A DNA stretch of 64,000 nt from Arthrobacter sulfonylureivorans (GTDB taxonomy: Bacteria > Actinomycetota > Actinomycetes > Actinomycetales > Micrococcaceae), in assembly GCA_004000035.1 (NCBI GenBank), contig RJAE01000002.1, positions 62,001-126,000 on the forward strand. Direction: 5' to 3'. Shown in pieces: positions 29,733-38,804 of this stretch; the first letter of the stretch is position 1; each line of letters opens with the position of its first letter. The position numbers were made by a program, and so were the translations under genes. The notes beneath the pieces are model-generated. The model was given only the letters and a program-made list of their open reading frames with translations. It was not told where the DNA came from and searched no databases.

Positions 29733-29825
29733 AACGTCCTCCATGTGCCGGTCGGCAGTTGCTGAACAGATTTCATTATCCCCCTCCCGGCACGGCCATG
29801 GCACATGCAGCGGGAGAGGTGTGGA

Positions 29826-30116
29826 TCATGCGTAGTCGGCGAAAGCCCCGGTGACGGGCGCCCATTCGGTGGTTTTCAGCCCGGAGACAAAGTTGTTGAG
29901 GTTGAACGGATCCTGCTTCAGTTCATCCAGCAGGCTGTTTTCGCTCTCGGCGGTGAAGATCAGCAGCGCGCCGGTGCCATCCGCGTAGGGCCCGGATGCC
30001 AGCAGGCGGCCCTGGTCCACGAAGCTTCCCAGCCAGGCGCGGTGGGCCGGACGGTGTTCGTCCCGGCCGGCCTCCGAATCGGGGGCATAGACGTACTCAA
30101 CGGCAAAAACACTCAT
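29826..30116 (-). CDS. YciI family protein
   Basis: The 96-residue protein begins MSVFAVEYVYAPDSEAGRDEHR and continues with PAHRAWLGSFVDQGRLLASGP. This matches the YciI/YCII ferredoxin-like fold, with the conserved His and Asp pair of a putative active site. ATG 30116 has AAGGTGA upstream and homology begins there, so the longer frame to 30320 is rejected. The function of the family is mostly unknown. It sits between a lipoprotein gene and ispG. Confidence 0.85.
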   Translation of the reverse strand: MSVFAVEYVYAPDSEAGRDEHRPAHRAWLGSFVDQGRLLASGPYADGTGALLIFTAESENSLLDELKQDPFNLNNFVSGLKTTEWAPVTGAFADYA

Positions 30117-30150
30117 GGCATTCACCTTACCCGGCGCCGGATGGCGGACG

Positions 30151-31875
30151 TTACTGGTAGGAAACGAACCAAGGCGCCGGATCCACCTCCGTGTAGGTGC
30201 GCTCGGGGCTGAACGTGGGAGTGTCTTCGTCGTAGAAGTTCTTCCAGCCCATCCGGATCCCCTTCGGCAGGTCCTGGCGCAGGGCACGCCAGGTCTCCAA
30301 CTTCTGGCCGGGATTGCCATGGCCGTCGGCGTGCAGCACCATAGCCAGCTCTGGGTGTCCGGTCTCCAGCTTCTGCCGGTCCGAGATCATCCGGTACTGG
30401 AACTGGTGCAGGATCAGCACCTTCTGCGGCAGCGAGTTTTTCCGGGTCAGGTCCGCCAGCCAGTCGCTGACCTTGTTGATCTCGGCGGCGCTGACCGACC
30501 CGATCTGCTCCATGTGCCGCTCCCCCTTGCCCAGCCGCCATTCCGGGTCCAGCGCCAGTCCCACATGCGGTTCCTTCAGCAGGTCCGCATACAACTTGGC
30601 CTGTTCGAGGAAGTCCGATCGCCCGGGCTGCAGGTCCAGCACCACGTACACCCCTGCTTTGCCGGCGGCATCGACCCATGGGCGCAGCTCGTCCACGTCC
30701 GTTTCGGCCGAATAGTCGCCGTCCTTCCCGGCCGAGGCAGAGGCGATCGTGGCGATGATTTCGAACGCCGGAACCACCGGTTCCTTGCTGTGCGGCTGGT
30801 AGCTTTTGGCCAGTTTCTTGGCGCGCCGGACGGACTCCTTGATGCCTTGTTCGCCGAGGGCGCCGAGCGCGGGTCCCGCGGGATGTCCGTACAGCGCCAC
30901 CATCCGCCGCGAGGGGAAGGCCAGTTGGCCCCCGCCGGGTAGTTCCGGCACGTCCAACGCCGCCTGCACCCGACGGCCAAACGTGTCATCGGTGCCGAAT
31001 GCTTTGCCGATGCCGAGCACCCGGCGCTCCGGCTCTGCGCGGAGGAAATCGATGGTCGCGCTGCTCTGCCGTGGATCCGCTTTCGGGTCCTGGAAGACGC
31101 GTGCGCCGGCCGCCTCTGCTACTGCCAGCGTTGCGGGATAGTCCTGCTCTCCGTCCTGATCGAACAAGACCGAGGCGTCCGCCAACTCCGCCGCGCCGTC
31201 GGGCAGATCAAGTTCTCCGTCCGGCGGCAGGACCTCAACACGCGGCAGCAGGGCGGCCCAGCCCGTGATGCCGCCGTCCGAACCGGTACCGGCCACGGCG
31301 GCGGAGGCGGCGGCAGCGGAGGCAGAGGCGGAAGCCGTGGCGGAGGAACCAACGTCCGGCGTGCCGCTGGAAGCTTCTTCCGGCGCACTGCTGGGGCTCG
31401 CGGCTGGCTCCGCCGGCGGCTGCCCAAAGACCTTGACCTGGCGCACGCCGAGCCGCACCAACTCGCTTTCCAGACCGTCACCGGCCAGCAGCAGCGGCAC
31501 CCCTAGCGGCAGCGACTCCGCTTCCGCTGCCGCCAGTGCCTTGGCATCGTCCGCCGCAGCCACGAACGCCACCGGGCTGGAAGCGAACAGCGCTCGGCTG
31601 GCGGCCAGTGAGGCTTCCGCATCGGAGCCGGCAATAACCTCGGGTTCGGCCGCTCCGGTGTTCAGCTGTACCCGGCCCGGGGCAGCAGCGCTCGACGCGG
31701 CCGGCGAGCCTGACCCAGGCGCTTCGCCCGGGACGGTGCAGCCGGCCAGGGCAAGGACCACCGTCAGCGCTCCGGCGATGCCAGCTCCGGCCCACGTTCT
31801 GCCGCGTGCCTTGGCCGGCCGGATGGCGGTATGGAGGCTCGGTTCGGTACGGACTGTCCGTGGTGCTGCGCTCAC
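30151..31875 (-). CDS. Large lipoprotein with CWB2-like N-terminal part and barrel-like C-terminal part
   Basis: The 574-residue protein has an Arg-rich start, a hydrophobic signal segment and the lipobox VLALAGC near residue 46, so it is predicted to be an outer-face lipoprotein. After a Pro/Ser/Ala-rich linker, residues about 85-150 (SSPVAFVAAADDAKALAAAE, LGVPLLLAGDGL) resemble cell-wall-binding repeat 2. A second Ser/Ala linker is followed by about 250 residues with GVYVVLDLQPGRSDFLEQAK and HVGLALDPEWRLGKGE, which look like a TIM-barrel domain. The domain calls are inferences by eye. It separates rseP from ispG. Confidence 0.7.
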   Translation of the reverse strand: MSAAPRTVRTEPSLHTAIRPAKARGRTWAGAGIAGALTVVLALAGCTVPGEAPGSGSPAASSAAAPGRVQLNTGAAEPEVIAGSDAEASLAASRALFASSPVAFVAAADDAKALAAAEAESLPLGVPLLLAGDGLESELVRLGVRQVKVFGQPPAEPAASPSSAPEEASSGTPDVGSSATASASASAAAASAAVAGTGSDGGITGWAALLPRVEVLPPDGELDLPDGAAELADASVLFDQDGEQDYPATLAVAEAAGARVFQDPKADPRQSSATIDFLRAEPERRVLGIGKAFGTDDTFGRRVQAALDVPELPGGGQLAFPSRRMVALYGHPAGPALGALGEQGIKESVRRAKKLAKSYQPHSKEPVVPAFEIIATIASASAGKDGDYSAETDVDELRPWVDAAGKAGVYVVLDLQPGRSDFLEQAKLYADLLKEPHVGLALDPEWRLGKGERHMEQIGSVSAAEINKVSDWLADLTRKNSLPQKVLILHQFQYRMISDRQKLETGHPELAMVLHADGHGNPGQKLETWRALRQDLPKGIRMGWKNFYDEDTPTFSPERTYTEVDPAPWFVSYQ

Positions 31876-31990
31876 GGCGTGTGGCTCCCTTCGCCGGTTC
31901 GGGCCAGTCTAACCACGGCCGCTCGGCCACCCCAGCCCCATGACGGCGCGTCACGCAGCCGGGGAGGCAATCGCCGTCGTCGTTCGGAAG

Positions 31991-32065
31991 GGCAGCGTCA
32001 GGCGGGGCAGCGTCAGGCGGGGCAGCGTCAGGCGGGGCAACATCCGGCAGGGCAACATCCGGCGG
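31991..32065 (+). repeat. Five tandem 15-bp repeats downstream of rseP
   Basis: Three identical units GGCAGCGTCAGGCGG (31991-32035) are followed by two diverged units GGCAACATCCGGCAG and GGCAACATCCGGCGG (32036-32065). They lie in the 222-nt gap between rseP and the lipoprotein gene. The unit length is a multiple of 3, but the surrounding frames show no supported gene. Such arrays can vary in copy number by slippage. Confidence 0.85.
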
Positions 32066-32097
32066 GCCCGTTCAAGCCTGCGGTTGCCGTGCCGGCG

Positions 32098-33447
32098 TCA
32101 ACCGAAAATGTTGACCGGTTTGACGATGTCCGCGTAGATCAGCAGCGCGCCCATGCCCATCAGCACCACCGCCACCACATAGGTCAGCGGCAGCAGCTTG
32201 GCGATGTCCACCGGCCCCGGATCCGGGCGGCGGAACAGCTTGGCCATGCCACGGCGCACCGCTTCCCAGAGCGCGCCGGCAACGTGCCCACCGTCCAGCG
32301 GCAGCAGCGGGATCAGGTTGAACACGAACAGGGCCAGGTTGACCGAGCCGACCAGCCCAATCAGCGTGGCGGCCCGCGCCTCGAAAGGAATTTCATGCAT
32401 CGAGCTGATCTCGCCAGCAATCCGGCCCACACCCACCACGCTCATCGGCCCGTTCGGGTCGCGTGGAGCATCGCTGAAGGCGGCTTGGGCCACGTCGGCC
32501 AGCCGCTGCGGAAGATGCAGCACAACACCGGTGATCGCCTGCAGGTTCTCCCCCACCGCCGGCAGCACCTCGGTGGCCGGCCGCGGCACCAAGGCCGTTG
32601 CGGCACCCATGCCGACGAAGCCGGCCTGTTCCGTCATCGGCTCGCCCTGGCCGTCCAGCACCGGTTGTCCGGCGTCGTCGTAGACCGGGCGTTCGGTGAG
32701 GATCGGCGTGATGCTGGTGCGGATTTCCTTGCCGTCGCGCAGCAGCGTGATCGGCGTCTTCTCCCCCGCGGCCTCCCGGATCCAGGCGGTCAGCTGGGAC
32801 CAGTCGGTGACCGGTTTCCCGTCAAAGGCCGTGACGATATCGCCGGGCCGGATGCCGGCCGCCGTGGCCGGGGCTTCGGGGTCGCTGGGCAGGCAGTCGG
32901 TCTGCCCGGTCTCGGCGGCCTGCGCCGCGGGGACCACGCATTTGTTGACTGTGGAGATAGTGGTGGTGGCCTGCGCGGTGCCGAAGCCCACCAGCACAAT
33001 GCCGATCAGCAGCGTGCCGATGATCAGATTGACGAACGGGCCGCCCAGCATGATGATGACGCGTTTGTGGACCGGCAGTCTGTAGAACATCCGAGTCTCG
33101 TCGCCGGGCTGCAGTCGCTCCGCTTCCGCCTGCCGGGCGTCGTTGGCCAGTTGCTGGAACATCCCGGTGCTGGACCGCCTGATGCCGGCGCCGTCGTGGC
33201 CGTCCTTGGCCGGCGGGTACATGCCGATCATCGAGACGTAGCCGCCCAGCGGGACAGCCTTGACGCCGTACTCGGTCTCGCCCCGCCGTCGGGAGAAAAG
33301 CGTTTTGCCGAAGCCCACCATGTACTGGGTCACCCGCACCTTGAACAGCTTGGCGGGCAGCAGGTGGCCCACCTCGTGCAGGGCGATGGACACGGCGATG
33401 CCGACGGCCACGAAGAGGACGCCGAGAAGGAAAAGCAGAATGGTCAC
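32098..33447 (-). CDS. rseP: Site-2 (M50) intramembrane zinc metalloprotease RseP-like
   Basis: RseP-type proteases cut membrane-anchored regulators within the bilayer. The 449-residue protein starts [12 protein letters not shown] and has the zinc motif HEVGH in the first helix (His near residue 24), a PDZ domain in the middle ([19 protein letters not shown]) and the LDGGH motif near the C-terminus ([11 protein letters not shown]) that supplies the third zinc ligand. The GTG at 33447 overlaps the dxr stop (GTGA), which fixes the start. In actinobacteria this family cleaves anti-sigma factors and other targets; its target here is unknown. Confidence 0.92.
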   Translation of the reverse strand: MTILLFLLGVLFVAVGIAVSIALHEVGHLLPAKLFKVRVTQYMVGFGKTLFSRRRGETEYGVKAVPLGGYVSMIGMYPPAKDGHDGAGIRRSSTGMFQQLANDARQAEAERLQPGDETRMFYRLPVHKRVIIMLGGPFVNLIIGTLLIGIVLVGFGTAQATTTISTVNKCVVPAAQAAETGQTDCLPSDPEAPATAAGIRPGDIVTAFDGKPVTDWSQLTAWIREAAGEKTPITLLRDGKEIRTSITPILTERPVYDDAGQPVLDGQGEPMTEQAGFVGMGAATALVPRPATEVLPAVGENLQAITGVVLHLPQRLADVAQAAFSDAPRDPNGPMSVVGVGRIAGEISSMHEIPFEARAATLIGLVGSVNLALFVFNLIPLLPLDGGHVAGALWEAVRRGMAKLFRRPDPGPVDIAKLLPLTYVVAVVLMGMGALLIYADIVKPVNIFG

Positions 33448-34658
33448 AACATAGCCAAACGTTCGTGGGCCCGCGAGCGTGCCCAATCTTCTGCGGCCAG
33501 TACCGTGGCCACGGTCGGTTCGCCGGACGGCGCATGCTCTTCCACCACGGCCGCAACCGTCTCCACGATCTTGTCGAAGCGGATCCGGCCCTCGTGGAAG
33601 GCATCCACGGCCTCTTCATTGGCCGCGTTGTAAACGGCCATGAAGGTGCCGCCGCGGGCTGCCGCTTCCTTGGCCAGCCGTACCGCGCCGAACACTTCTT
33701 CATCCAGCGGCTCGAAGGTCCAACTGGTGGCCTGGCTCCAGTCGCAGGGCTGCGCCGCACCCGGCACCCGCTCCGGCCAGCCCATGCCGAGCGCGATCGG
33801 CAGGCGCATGTCCGGCGGCGAGGCCTGCGCGATGGTGGATCCGTCGATGAACTGCACCATCGAGTGCACCACCGACTGCGGGTGCACCACCACATCGATC
33901 CTGTCCAGCGGGACGTCGAAGAGCAGGTGCGCCTCGATGACTTCCAGCGCCTTGTTGACCATGGTCGCCGAGTTGGTGGTGACCATCCGGCCCATGTCCC
34001 AGGTGGGGTGGGCCAGTGCCTGCGCCGGGGTGACGGCGCGCAGTTGCTCCTTGCTGAAGCCGCGGAACGGGCCACCGGAAGCGGTCACGATCAGCCGGTC
34101 CACCTCGCCCGCAGTGCCCGAGCGCAGGGCCTGGGCAAGCGCCGAATGCTCCGAATCCACCGGCACGATCTGCCCCGGCCGCGCCGCCTCCTTGACCAGG
34201 GGACCGCCCGCAATCAGGGACTCTTTGTTCGCCAAGGCCAGCACGTGCCCGGCTCCGAGCGCCGCCAGCGTCGGCGCCAGCCCGATGGACCCGGTAATGC
34301 CATTAAGCACGACGTCGGCGTCCGGCCAGGCGGCGATCCTCGCCGCGGCGTCGGGGCCGGCAAAGAGCTCCGGCGAGTAGCCGGATACTCCGGCGTCCGC
34401 CGCTGCCGTCTTGATGGCCGTCGCCAGGTCATCCACCGTTCCGGCGGCGGCACCGACGGCCTGCGCCCGGGTGTGGACGGCCTGCCGGGCCGCCAGTTCC
34501 AGATTGCCGCCGGCGGCGAGCGCCGTGACCTCGAAGCGTTCCGGGGCCGCGTCCACCACATCGATGCCCTGCGTGCCGATCGACCCAGTGGAGCCCAGCA
34601 ACACCACCTTGCGACGGGCGGGATGCGGGGCGGCGTGGGGCGGATCGCGGAACTCCAT
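33444..34658 (-). CDS. dxr: 1-deoxy-D-xylulose-5-phosphate reductoisomerase
   Basis: Dxr makes 2-C-methyl-D-erythritol 4-phosphate with NADPH, the second MEP-pathway step. The 404-residue protein has the NADPH-binding motif [11 protein letters not shown] near residue 22, the segment VPVDSEHSA with metal-binding residues, SGGPFRGFS, and [15 protein letters not shown]. The start at ATG 34658 adds about 15 residues before the fold. Upstream is a long repeat-rich gap where its promoter must lie. Confidence 0.95.
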   Translation of the reverse strand: MEFRDPPHAAPHPARRKVVLLGSTGSIGTQGIDVVDAAPERFEVTALAAGGNLELAARQAVHTRAQAVGAAAGTVDDLATAIKTAAADAGVSGYSPELFAGPDAAARIAAWPDADVVLNGITGSIGLAPTLAALGAGHVLALANKESLIAGGPLVKEAARPGQIVPVDSEHSALAQALRSGTAGEVDRLIVTASGGPFRGFSKEQLRAVTPAQALAHPTWDMGRMVTTNSATMVNKALEVIEAHLLFDVPLDRIDVVVHPQSVVHSMVQFIDGSTIAQASPPDMRLPIALGMGWPERVPGAAQPCDWSQATSWTFEPLDEEVFGAVRLAKEAAARGGTFMAVYNAANEEAVDAFHEGRIRFDKIVETVAAVVEEHAPSGEPTVATVLAAEDWARSRAHERLAML

Positions 34659-34763
34659 GCGGTCAATTATCCAGCACCGGTGCTACTCCGGACGAGCTCG
34701 GCCGTTGGCACCGGTGACGCGGGTAGTTCCGAAGACCTCTCGGCTTCTGGATCACCCGGCCGC

Positions 34764-34940
34764 GCCGAGACCAGCCGGTCGCACCGAGACCGCGCCGCGC
34801 CGCGCCGAGACCACCGGAGCGCCGAGACCAGCCGGTCGCACCGAGACCACCCGTGCCGAGACCACCCGCTGGCTTCGAGATCACCGGGTCGCACCGAGAC
34901 CACCCGTGCCGAGACCGCCCGCTGGCTTCGAGATCACCGG
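34764..34940. repeat. Direct-repeat block with two tandem 53-bp units
   Basis: The 28-nt sequence at 34764-34791 recurs exactly at 34821-34848. From 34835 a 53-bp unit (34835-34887) is repeated at 34888-34940 with one mismatch. The word CCGAGACC occurs repeatedly through the block at irregular spacing. Nothing here is supported as coding. It is part of the 484-nt gap upstream of dxr. Confidence 0.85.
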
Positions 34941-34943
34941 GTA

Positions 34944-35023
34944 CAGGGGGTGCGGTCGAAGCTATCCCCTGCCGTCGTGGCGAGATGACCCTCTGCAACA
35001 GGTCATCTCGACGGCACCCCCTG
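34944..35023. repeat. Long imperfect palindrome enclosing a 10-bp hairpin
   Basis: CAGGGGGTGCGGTCGA (34944-34959) matches the reverse complement of 35008-35023 with one mismatch. Inside it, CGAGATGACC (34981-34990) pairs perfectly with GGTCATCTCG (35001-35010) around a 10-nt loop. The arrangement looks like a REP-type or miniature mobile palindromic element. It directly follows the 53-bp repeats. Confidence 0.75.
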
Positions 35024-35061
35024 ACCTGAGGGACTGCTCCACGCCCACCCGGCACCGGGAC

Positions 35062-35106
35062 GGGGAAAATCCGCCGGGGCAGGATCGGTGGACCCTGCCC
35101 CGGCGG
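35062..35106 (-). terminator. Intrinsic terminator after the universal stress protein gene
   Basis: CCGCCGGGGCAGG (35071-35083) pairs perfectly with 35094-35106 around a 10-nt loop. On the minus strand the stem is followed by ATTTTCCCC. A further copy of the right arm lies at 35111-35125. It would end the tctCBA-usp transcript. Confidence 0.75.
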
Positions 35107-35142
35107 CGATTCCCTGCCCCGGCGGCCGTGCGGAACGATCGG

Positions 35143-35538
35143 TTACGGCTGCCGGACCGCCAGCACGTTGCACGGCGCGGACAGCAGGATCGTCTGCGCG
35201 GTCGAACCGAGCAGCAACTTTCCCACCGGTGTCCGGTTGCGCACCCCGATGACGATCAGCTCCGCATCGGACTCTTCGGCGGCGTCCAGCACCTCCTCGG
35301 CGGGCAGCCCATCCGCGATTCCGTGCCGGATGCTGAAGCCGACTCCTGCCCCGCTTAACACAGCTTCCAACCGTGCGACGTCGGCGGCGTCCGCGTACCC
35401 GGGATCCACCAAGCGGTCTGCCCGGGTGGCGTTGACCACCAGCAGCTTGGCCGCACGGCGTCCTGCCTCGTCGATGGCGGCCGCCAGGGCCGCGTCGCCC
35501 AGGGCGTTGGGGACATACCCCACCACGATCGTGGTCAT
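35143..35538 (-). CDS. Universal stress protein (UspA family)
   Basis: The 131-residue single-domain Usp starts [20 protein letters not shown] and ends with the ATP-binding pattern GVRNRTPVGKLLLGSTAQTIL (G-x2-G-x9-GS type) and CNVLAVR. Its ATG overlaps the tctA stop (ATGA), so it is translated with the tricarboxylate transporter. Actinobacterial tct operons sometimes carry such a gene, but the link is not understood. A strong terminator follows. Confidence 0.9.
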   Translation of the reverse strand: MTTIVVGYVPNALGDAALAAAIDEAGRRAAKLLVVNATRADRLVDPGYADAADVARLEAVLSGAGVGFSIRHGIADGLPAEEVLDAAEESDAELIVIGVRNRTPVGKLLLGSTAQTILLSAPCNVLAVRQP

Positions 35539-37085
35539 GCGCTGACCTCCTTGCCCTGCGGACTCTCGTCGTCGAGCGCTGCCGATTCCATCACGCGTTG
35601 GCGCTTCTTCATCCAGAAGGACAGCACGAAGATGAGGACCAAAGAGATGTAGATCCCGGCCGCGATCGGCGTGGATATCAGGGCCAGCGGGTCGCCTTGC
35701 GAGATGGCCAGCGAACGCCGCAGCTGGCTCTCGAAAATCGGCCCCAGGATCATGCCCACTACCAGCGGGGCGATCGGATAGCCGTAGCGGCGCATGAAGA
35801 AGCCCAGCACACCGATCACCAGCAGCACGAACACATCCACCGGCGTGAAGTTCACCGAGAACGCACCCAAGGCGGCGAAGACCAGGATGCCGGCGTAGAG
35901 ATACGGCCGCGGGATCTGCAGGATCTTCACCCACATGCCCACCAGCGGCAGGTTCAGCACCAGCAGCATCAGGTTGCCCACGTACAGGCTGGCAATCAGC
36001 GCCCAGACCAGGGCGCCCTCCACCTCGAACAGCAGCGGACCGGGCTGGATGTTATAGCGCTGGAACGCCACCAGCATCATCGCCGCCGTGGCCGTCGTCG
36101 GAATGCCCAGCGTCAGCAGCGGCACCAGCACACCGGCCGCGGCCGCGTTGTTGGCCGATTCCGGCCCGGCCACGCCTTCGATGGCGCCTCGGCCGAACTG
36201 CCGCTTGCGTGCGCCCTTGGCCAGTTTCTTCTCCGCCGCGTAGGACAGGAAGGTGGCCACGTCGGCACCCCCGGCCGGCATGGTGCCGATCGGGAAGCCG
36301 ATGAAGGTTCCGCGCAGCCACGGCTTCCAGGACCGTCTCCAGTCCTCCTTCTTCATCCACGACGTCCAGCCACCGGTCACCGGGATGACCTTGACCGGCC
36401 CGTGCCGCAGCCGGGAGGCCACATACAGAGCCTCGCCCAGCGCGAAGAGTCCGACGGCGACCAGCACCACGTCGATGCCGTCCGCCAGGAACGGGCTGCC
36501 GAACGTATAACGCTGCTGCCCGGTCATCAGGTCCACGCCCATGAACGCCAGGAACAAACCCAGGCCAAGCGACGCGAGTCCGCGCAACACCGAGGCGCCC
36601 AGCAGCGCACCCACGGTCAGGAACGCCACCACCATCAGGGCCACGTACTCCACAGGGCCGATCTGCACGGCGAACGCTGCCACGTAGGGGGCCACAAAAC
36701 TCAGCAGCACCGTGGCAACGGTGCCGGCGATGAACGAGCCGATCGCCGCCGTCGCCAGCGCCGCGGCACCCCGGCCGGCTTTCGCCATCCGGTTGCCTTC
36801 CAGCGCGGTGACAATGGAGGCGGATTCGCCCGGCGTATTGAGCAGGATCGAGGTGGTCGACCCGCCGTACATGCCCCCGTAATAAATGCCCGCGAAGACG
36901 ATGATCGCCGCCGTTGGCTCCAGGCTGTACGTGATCGGCATCAGCAGGGCAACGGTCATGGCAGGACCGATGCCCGGCAGCACGCCCACCGCCGTGCCGA
37001 CCAGCACCCCGCCCAAGGCGTAGAGCAGGTAGATGGGCTGCATCGCCACGGAGAAGCCCTCGAGGAGGGCGTAGAAATTATCCAT
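35535..37085 (-). CDS. tctA: Tripartite tricarboxylate transporter large permease TctA
   Basis: TctA is the large membrane subunit of the sodium-driven TTT importer for citrate and related acids. The 516-residue protein has about 11-12 membrane segments and the family motifs [17 protein letters not shown] near residue 35, [22 protein letters not shown], and a second repeat region ([21 protein letters not shown]). It overlaps tctB by 8 nt and the universal stress protein gene by 4 nt. Confidence 0.94.
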   Translation of the reverse strand: MDNFYALLEGFSVAMQPIYLLYALGGVLVGTAVGVLPGIGPAMTVALLMPITYSLEPTAAIIVFAGIYYGGMYGGSTTSILLNTPGESASIVTALEGNRMAKAGRGAAALATAAIGSFIAGTVATVLLSFVAPYVAAFAVQIGPVEYVALMVVAFLTVGALLGASVLRGLASLGLGLFLAFMGVDLMTGQQRYTFGSPFLADGIDVVLVAVGLFALGEALYVASRLRHGPVKVIPVTGGWTSWMKKEDWRRSWKPWLRGTFIGFPIGTMPAGGADVATFLSYAAEKKLAKGARKRQFGRGAIEGVAGPESANNAAAAGVLVPLLTLGIPTTATAAMMLVAFQRYNIQPGPLLFEVEGALVWALIASLYVGNLMLLVLNLPLVGMWVKILQIPRPYLYAGILVFAALGAFSVNFTPVDVFVLLVIGVLGFFMRRYGYPIAPLVVGMILGPIFESQLRRSLAISQGDPLALISTPIAAGIYISLVLIFVLSFWMKKRQRVMESAALDDESPQGKEVSA

Positions 37086-37620
37086 TCAGGAACGGCACCC
37101 CTTCGAGCACACCGGCCGGCAGCGAAACGCCAAGCAGCCCACCGAAGGCGAACTGCAGCACCAGCGCCATGACCACGCCCACCACGGCGGCCCGCCACAA
37201 CGGCTTGGCCCCCAGCGCCCACGCGGCACCGAAGAACAGCACCGCCGCGGCCACCGGCCAACCCAGCGGAATAATCAGGAAAATATGGACGACGACGGTG
37301 CCCGCCATCTTGGCGACGGTCAGCCAATCGGTCCGGACGTCGGGGTCAATGTCTTCGCCCTCATCCGCCTCGCCGGTCTTGCCGCGCAGCAGCTGCACGA
37401 TCAGCCCGGCGCCGACGATCACCAGCAGGCCGGAGACAAGGTAGGGAAGCGCCCGCGGGCCAATGTCGCTGGCCGAGTCGGGCGTCTGGATCCCGGCGCC
37501 GGCGACGAAGCCGACGATCCCGATGCTCAGGATCACCGCCGCGAAGATGATTTCTCCGAGCGGCTTGACCGGGGCGGCATCGCTGCCGCCCCGGACCGCT
37601 CCAGTAGTGGAAGGAACCAT
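37078..37620 (-). CDS. tctB: Tripartite tricarboxylate transporter small permease TctB
   Basis: TctB is the small four-helix membrane subunit. The 180-residue protein has segments such as IIFAAVILSIGIVGFVAGAG, YLVSGLLVIVGAGLIVQLL, MAGTVVVHIFLIIPLGWPVA and AAVVGVVMALVLQFAFGGLL, with an acidic loop between the second and third. It starts 2 nt after the tctC stop and overlaps tctA. Confidence 0.9.
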   Translation of the reverse strand: MVPSTTGAVRGGSDAAPVKPLGEIIFAAVILSIGIVGFVAGAGIQTPDSASDIGPRALPYLVSGLLVIVGAGLIVQLLRGKTGEADEGEDIDPDVRTDWLTVAKMAGTVVVHIFLIIPLGWPVAAAVLFFGAAWALGAKPLWRAAVVGVVMALVLQFAFGGLLGVSLPAGVLEGVPFLNG

Positions 37621-37622
37621 GG

Positions 37623-38636
37623 TTACTTCAGCAGACCGATATCCGTCAGCGTTGCGGTGACCGTCTCGATGTCCTCGGTCAGGAAGCTGTTGAACTCCTC
37701 GCCGGCCAGGAAGGCGTCTGCCCAGTTGTTCGTGGTCAGGGTCTTCTGCCAGGCGTCGGTGCCGTGCAGCTCGGTCACCAGCGCGGTGAGCTTCTCTGCC
37801 TGTGCCTCGTCGATGGACCCGGGTGCCACGACGCCACGCCAGTTGGTCAGCACCAGATCGACGCCCTGCTCCTTCAACGGCTTGACCTCGGGCAGCTGCG
37901 GGGCGGCGTCCGGACCGGAGACGGCCAGGGCGCGCAGCTTGCCGGCCTTGACCTGCTCGGCGTATTCGCCCACACCGGAAATGCCGGCGGAGACCTTGTT
38001 GCCCAGCAGCGCTGCCAGGGATTCGCCGCCGCCGGAGTAGGGGATGTAGTTCAGGCTGTCGGCACCGATGCCGGCTTCCTTGAGCATCATGCCGGCCAGG
38101 ATGTGGTCGGCTCCGCCGGCGGAGCCGCCGGTGATGGAGACGCCCTTGCCCTTGGCCTTGACGTCGGCGATCAGGTCATCGATGGTCTGGTAGGGCGAAT
38201 CGGCAGGCACCACGACGACGAGCGGCTCTTCGGTGAGCCGGGCGATCGGTGTGGTGTCTTCGATCCGGTTGGCGGACTTGTTGGTCTCCACGGCGCCCAC
38301 CATGACGTACCCCATCACCATCAGGGTGTTCGGGTCCTGTTCCGTGGCAAGCTTCGCCAGACCATTGGTGCCGCCGGCCCCTCCGATGTTGACTACCGAG
38401 GCGCTGGAGACCAGGTCGTTCTCCTGCAGGTCCTTCTGCATGGAACGGCCGGTCTGGTCCCAGCCGCCGCCCGGATCCGCCGGGACAATGATGTTGAGCT
38501 TGTCGATGCCGGCTTCTGCCGAGCCGTTGCCGGCGCCGGTGGAGCCGGTGGAGCCGCAGGCTGCCAACACCAGGGCGGATGCTGCCGCGGCGGCCACCAG
38601 GGCCGAACGCCGTCTCATCGTACGGTCGAGCTTCAT
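37623..38636 (-). CDS. tctC: Tripartite tricarboxylate transporter substrate-binding lipoprotein TctC
   Basis: TctC captures the carboxylate outside the membrane for TctAB. The 337-residue protein starts MKLDRTMRRRSALVAAAAAS with a lipobox LVLAACGS near residue 27, then the Bug-family features IIVPADPGGGWDQTGR and VVNIGGAGGTNGLAKL. ATG 38636 has GGAGGAGGAAG upstream, so the 14-codon longer frame is rejected. It is the first gene of the tct operon and is divergent from the sensor kinase gene. The exact ligand is unknown. Confidence 0.93.
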   Translation of the reverse strand: MKLDRTMRRRSALVAAAAASALVLAACGSTGSTGAGNGSAEAGIDKLNIIVPADPGGGWDQTGRSMQKDLQENDLVSSASVVNIGGAGGTNGLAKLATEQDPNTLMVMGYVMVGAVETNKSANRIEDTTPIARLTEEPLVVVVPADSPYQTIDDLIADVKAKGKGVSITGGSAGGADHILAGMMLKEAGIGADSLNYIPYSGGGESLAALLGNKVSAGISGVGEYAEQVKAGKLRALAVSGPDAAPQLPEVKPLKEQGVDLVLTNWRGVVAPGSIDEAQAEKLTALVTELHGTDAWQKTLTTNNWADAFLAGEEFNSFLTEDIETVTATLTDIGLLK

Positions 38637-38724
38637 GTAGGTTCTTCCTCCTCCAACCGGCGTGATGGGCATCACCACGCCGTCGCCCCAGCGTAGGGAG
38701 CGGCCAGGCCCGGCGGAAGAATGC

Positions 38725-38753
38725 GGTCATTGTGGCCGTATTGGTCATTGTGG
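38725..38753. promoter_or_regulatory. Direct repeat, possible response-regulator site, tctC-kinase intergenic region
   Basis: GGTCATTGTGG occurs at 38725-38735 and again at 38743-38753, an 18-bp period on one face of the helix with respect to each other roughly. The pair lies between the divergent tctC (ATG 38636) and kinase (GTG 38805) genes. It is a candidate binding site for the CitB/DcuR-type regulator encoded at 40397. Confidence 0.45.
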
Positions 38754-38804
38754 TCACCGGCACACACCCCTGTGGCGCAGCTAACAGCATGCGAAGATGG
38801 CGGG

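Noticed and set aside
31831-33633. Plus-strand gene through the 15-bp tandem repeats
   Set aside because: The frame continues antisense through rseP, and the Gln/Arg-rich repeats have no start or family. The repeats are treated as non-coding.
34764-34940. CRISPR array
   Set aside because: The repeats are irregular in spacing, the 53-bp units are adjacent with no unique spacers, and no cas genes are in the window.
35598-37172. Long plus-strand open frame over tctA
   Set aside because: The Gln/His/Arg-rich translation is typical of antisense frames of GC-rich membrane genes, and tctA itself is certain.
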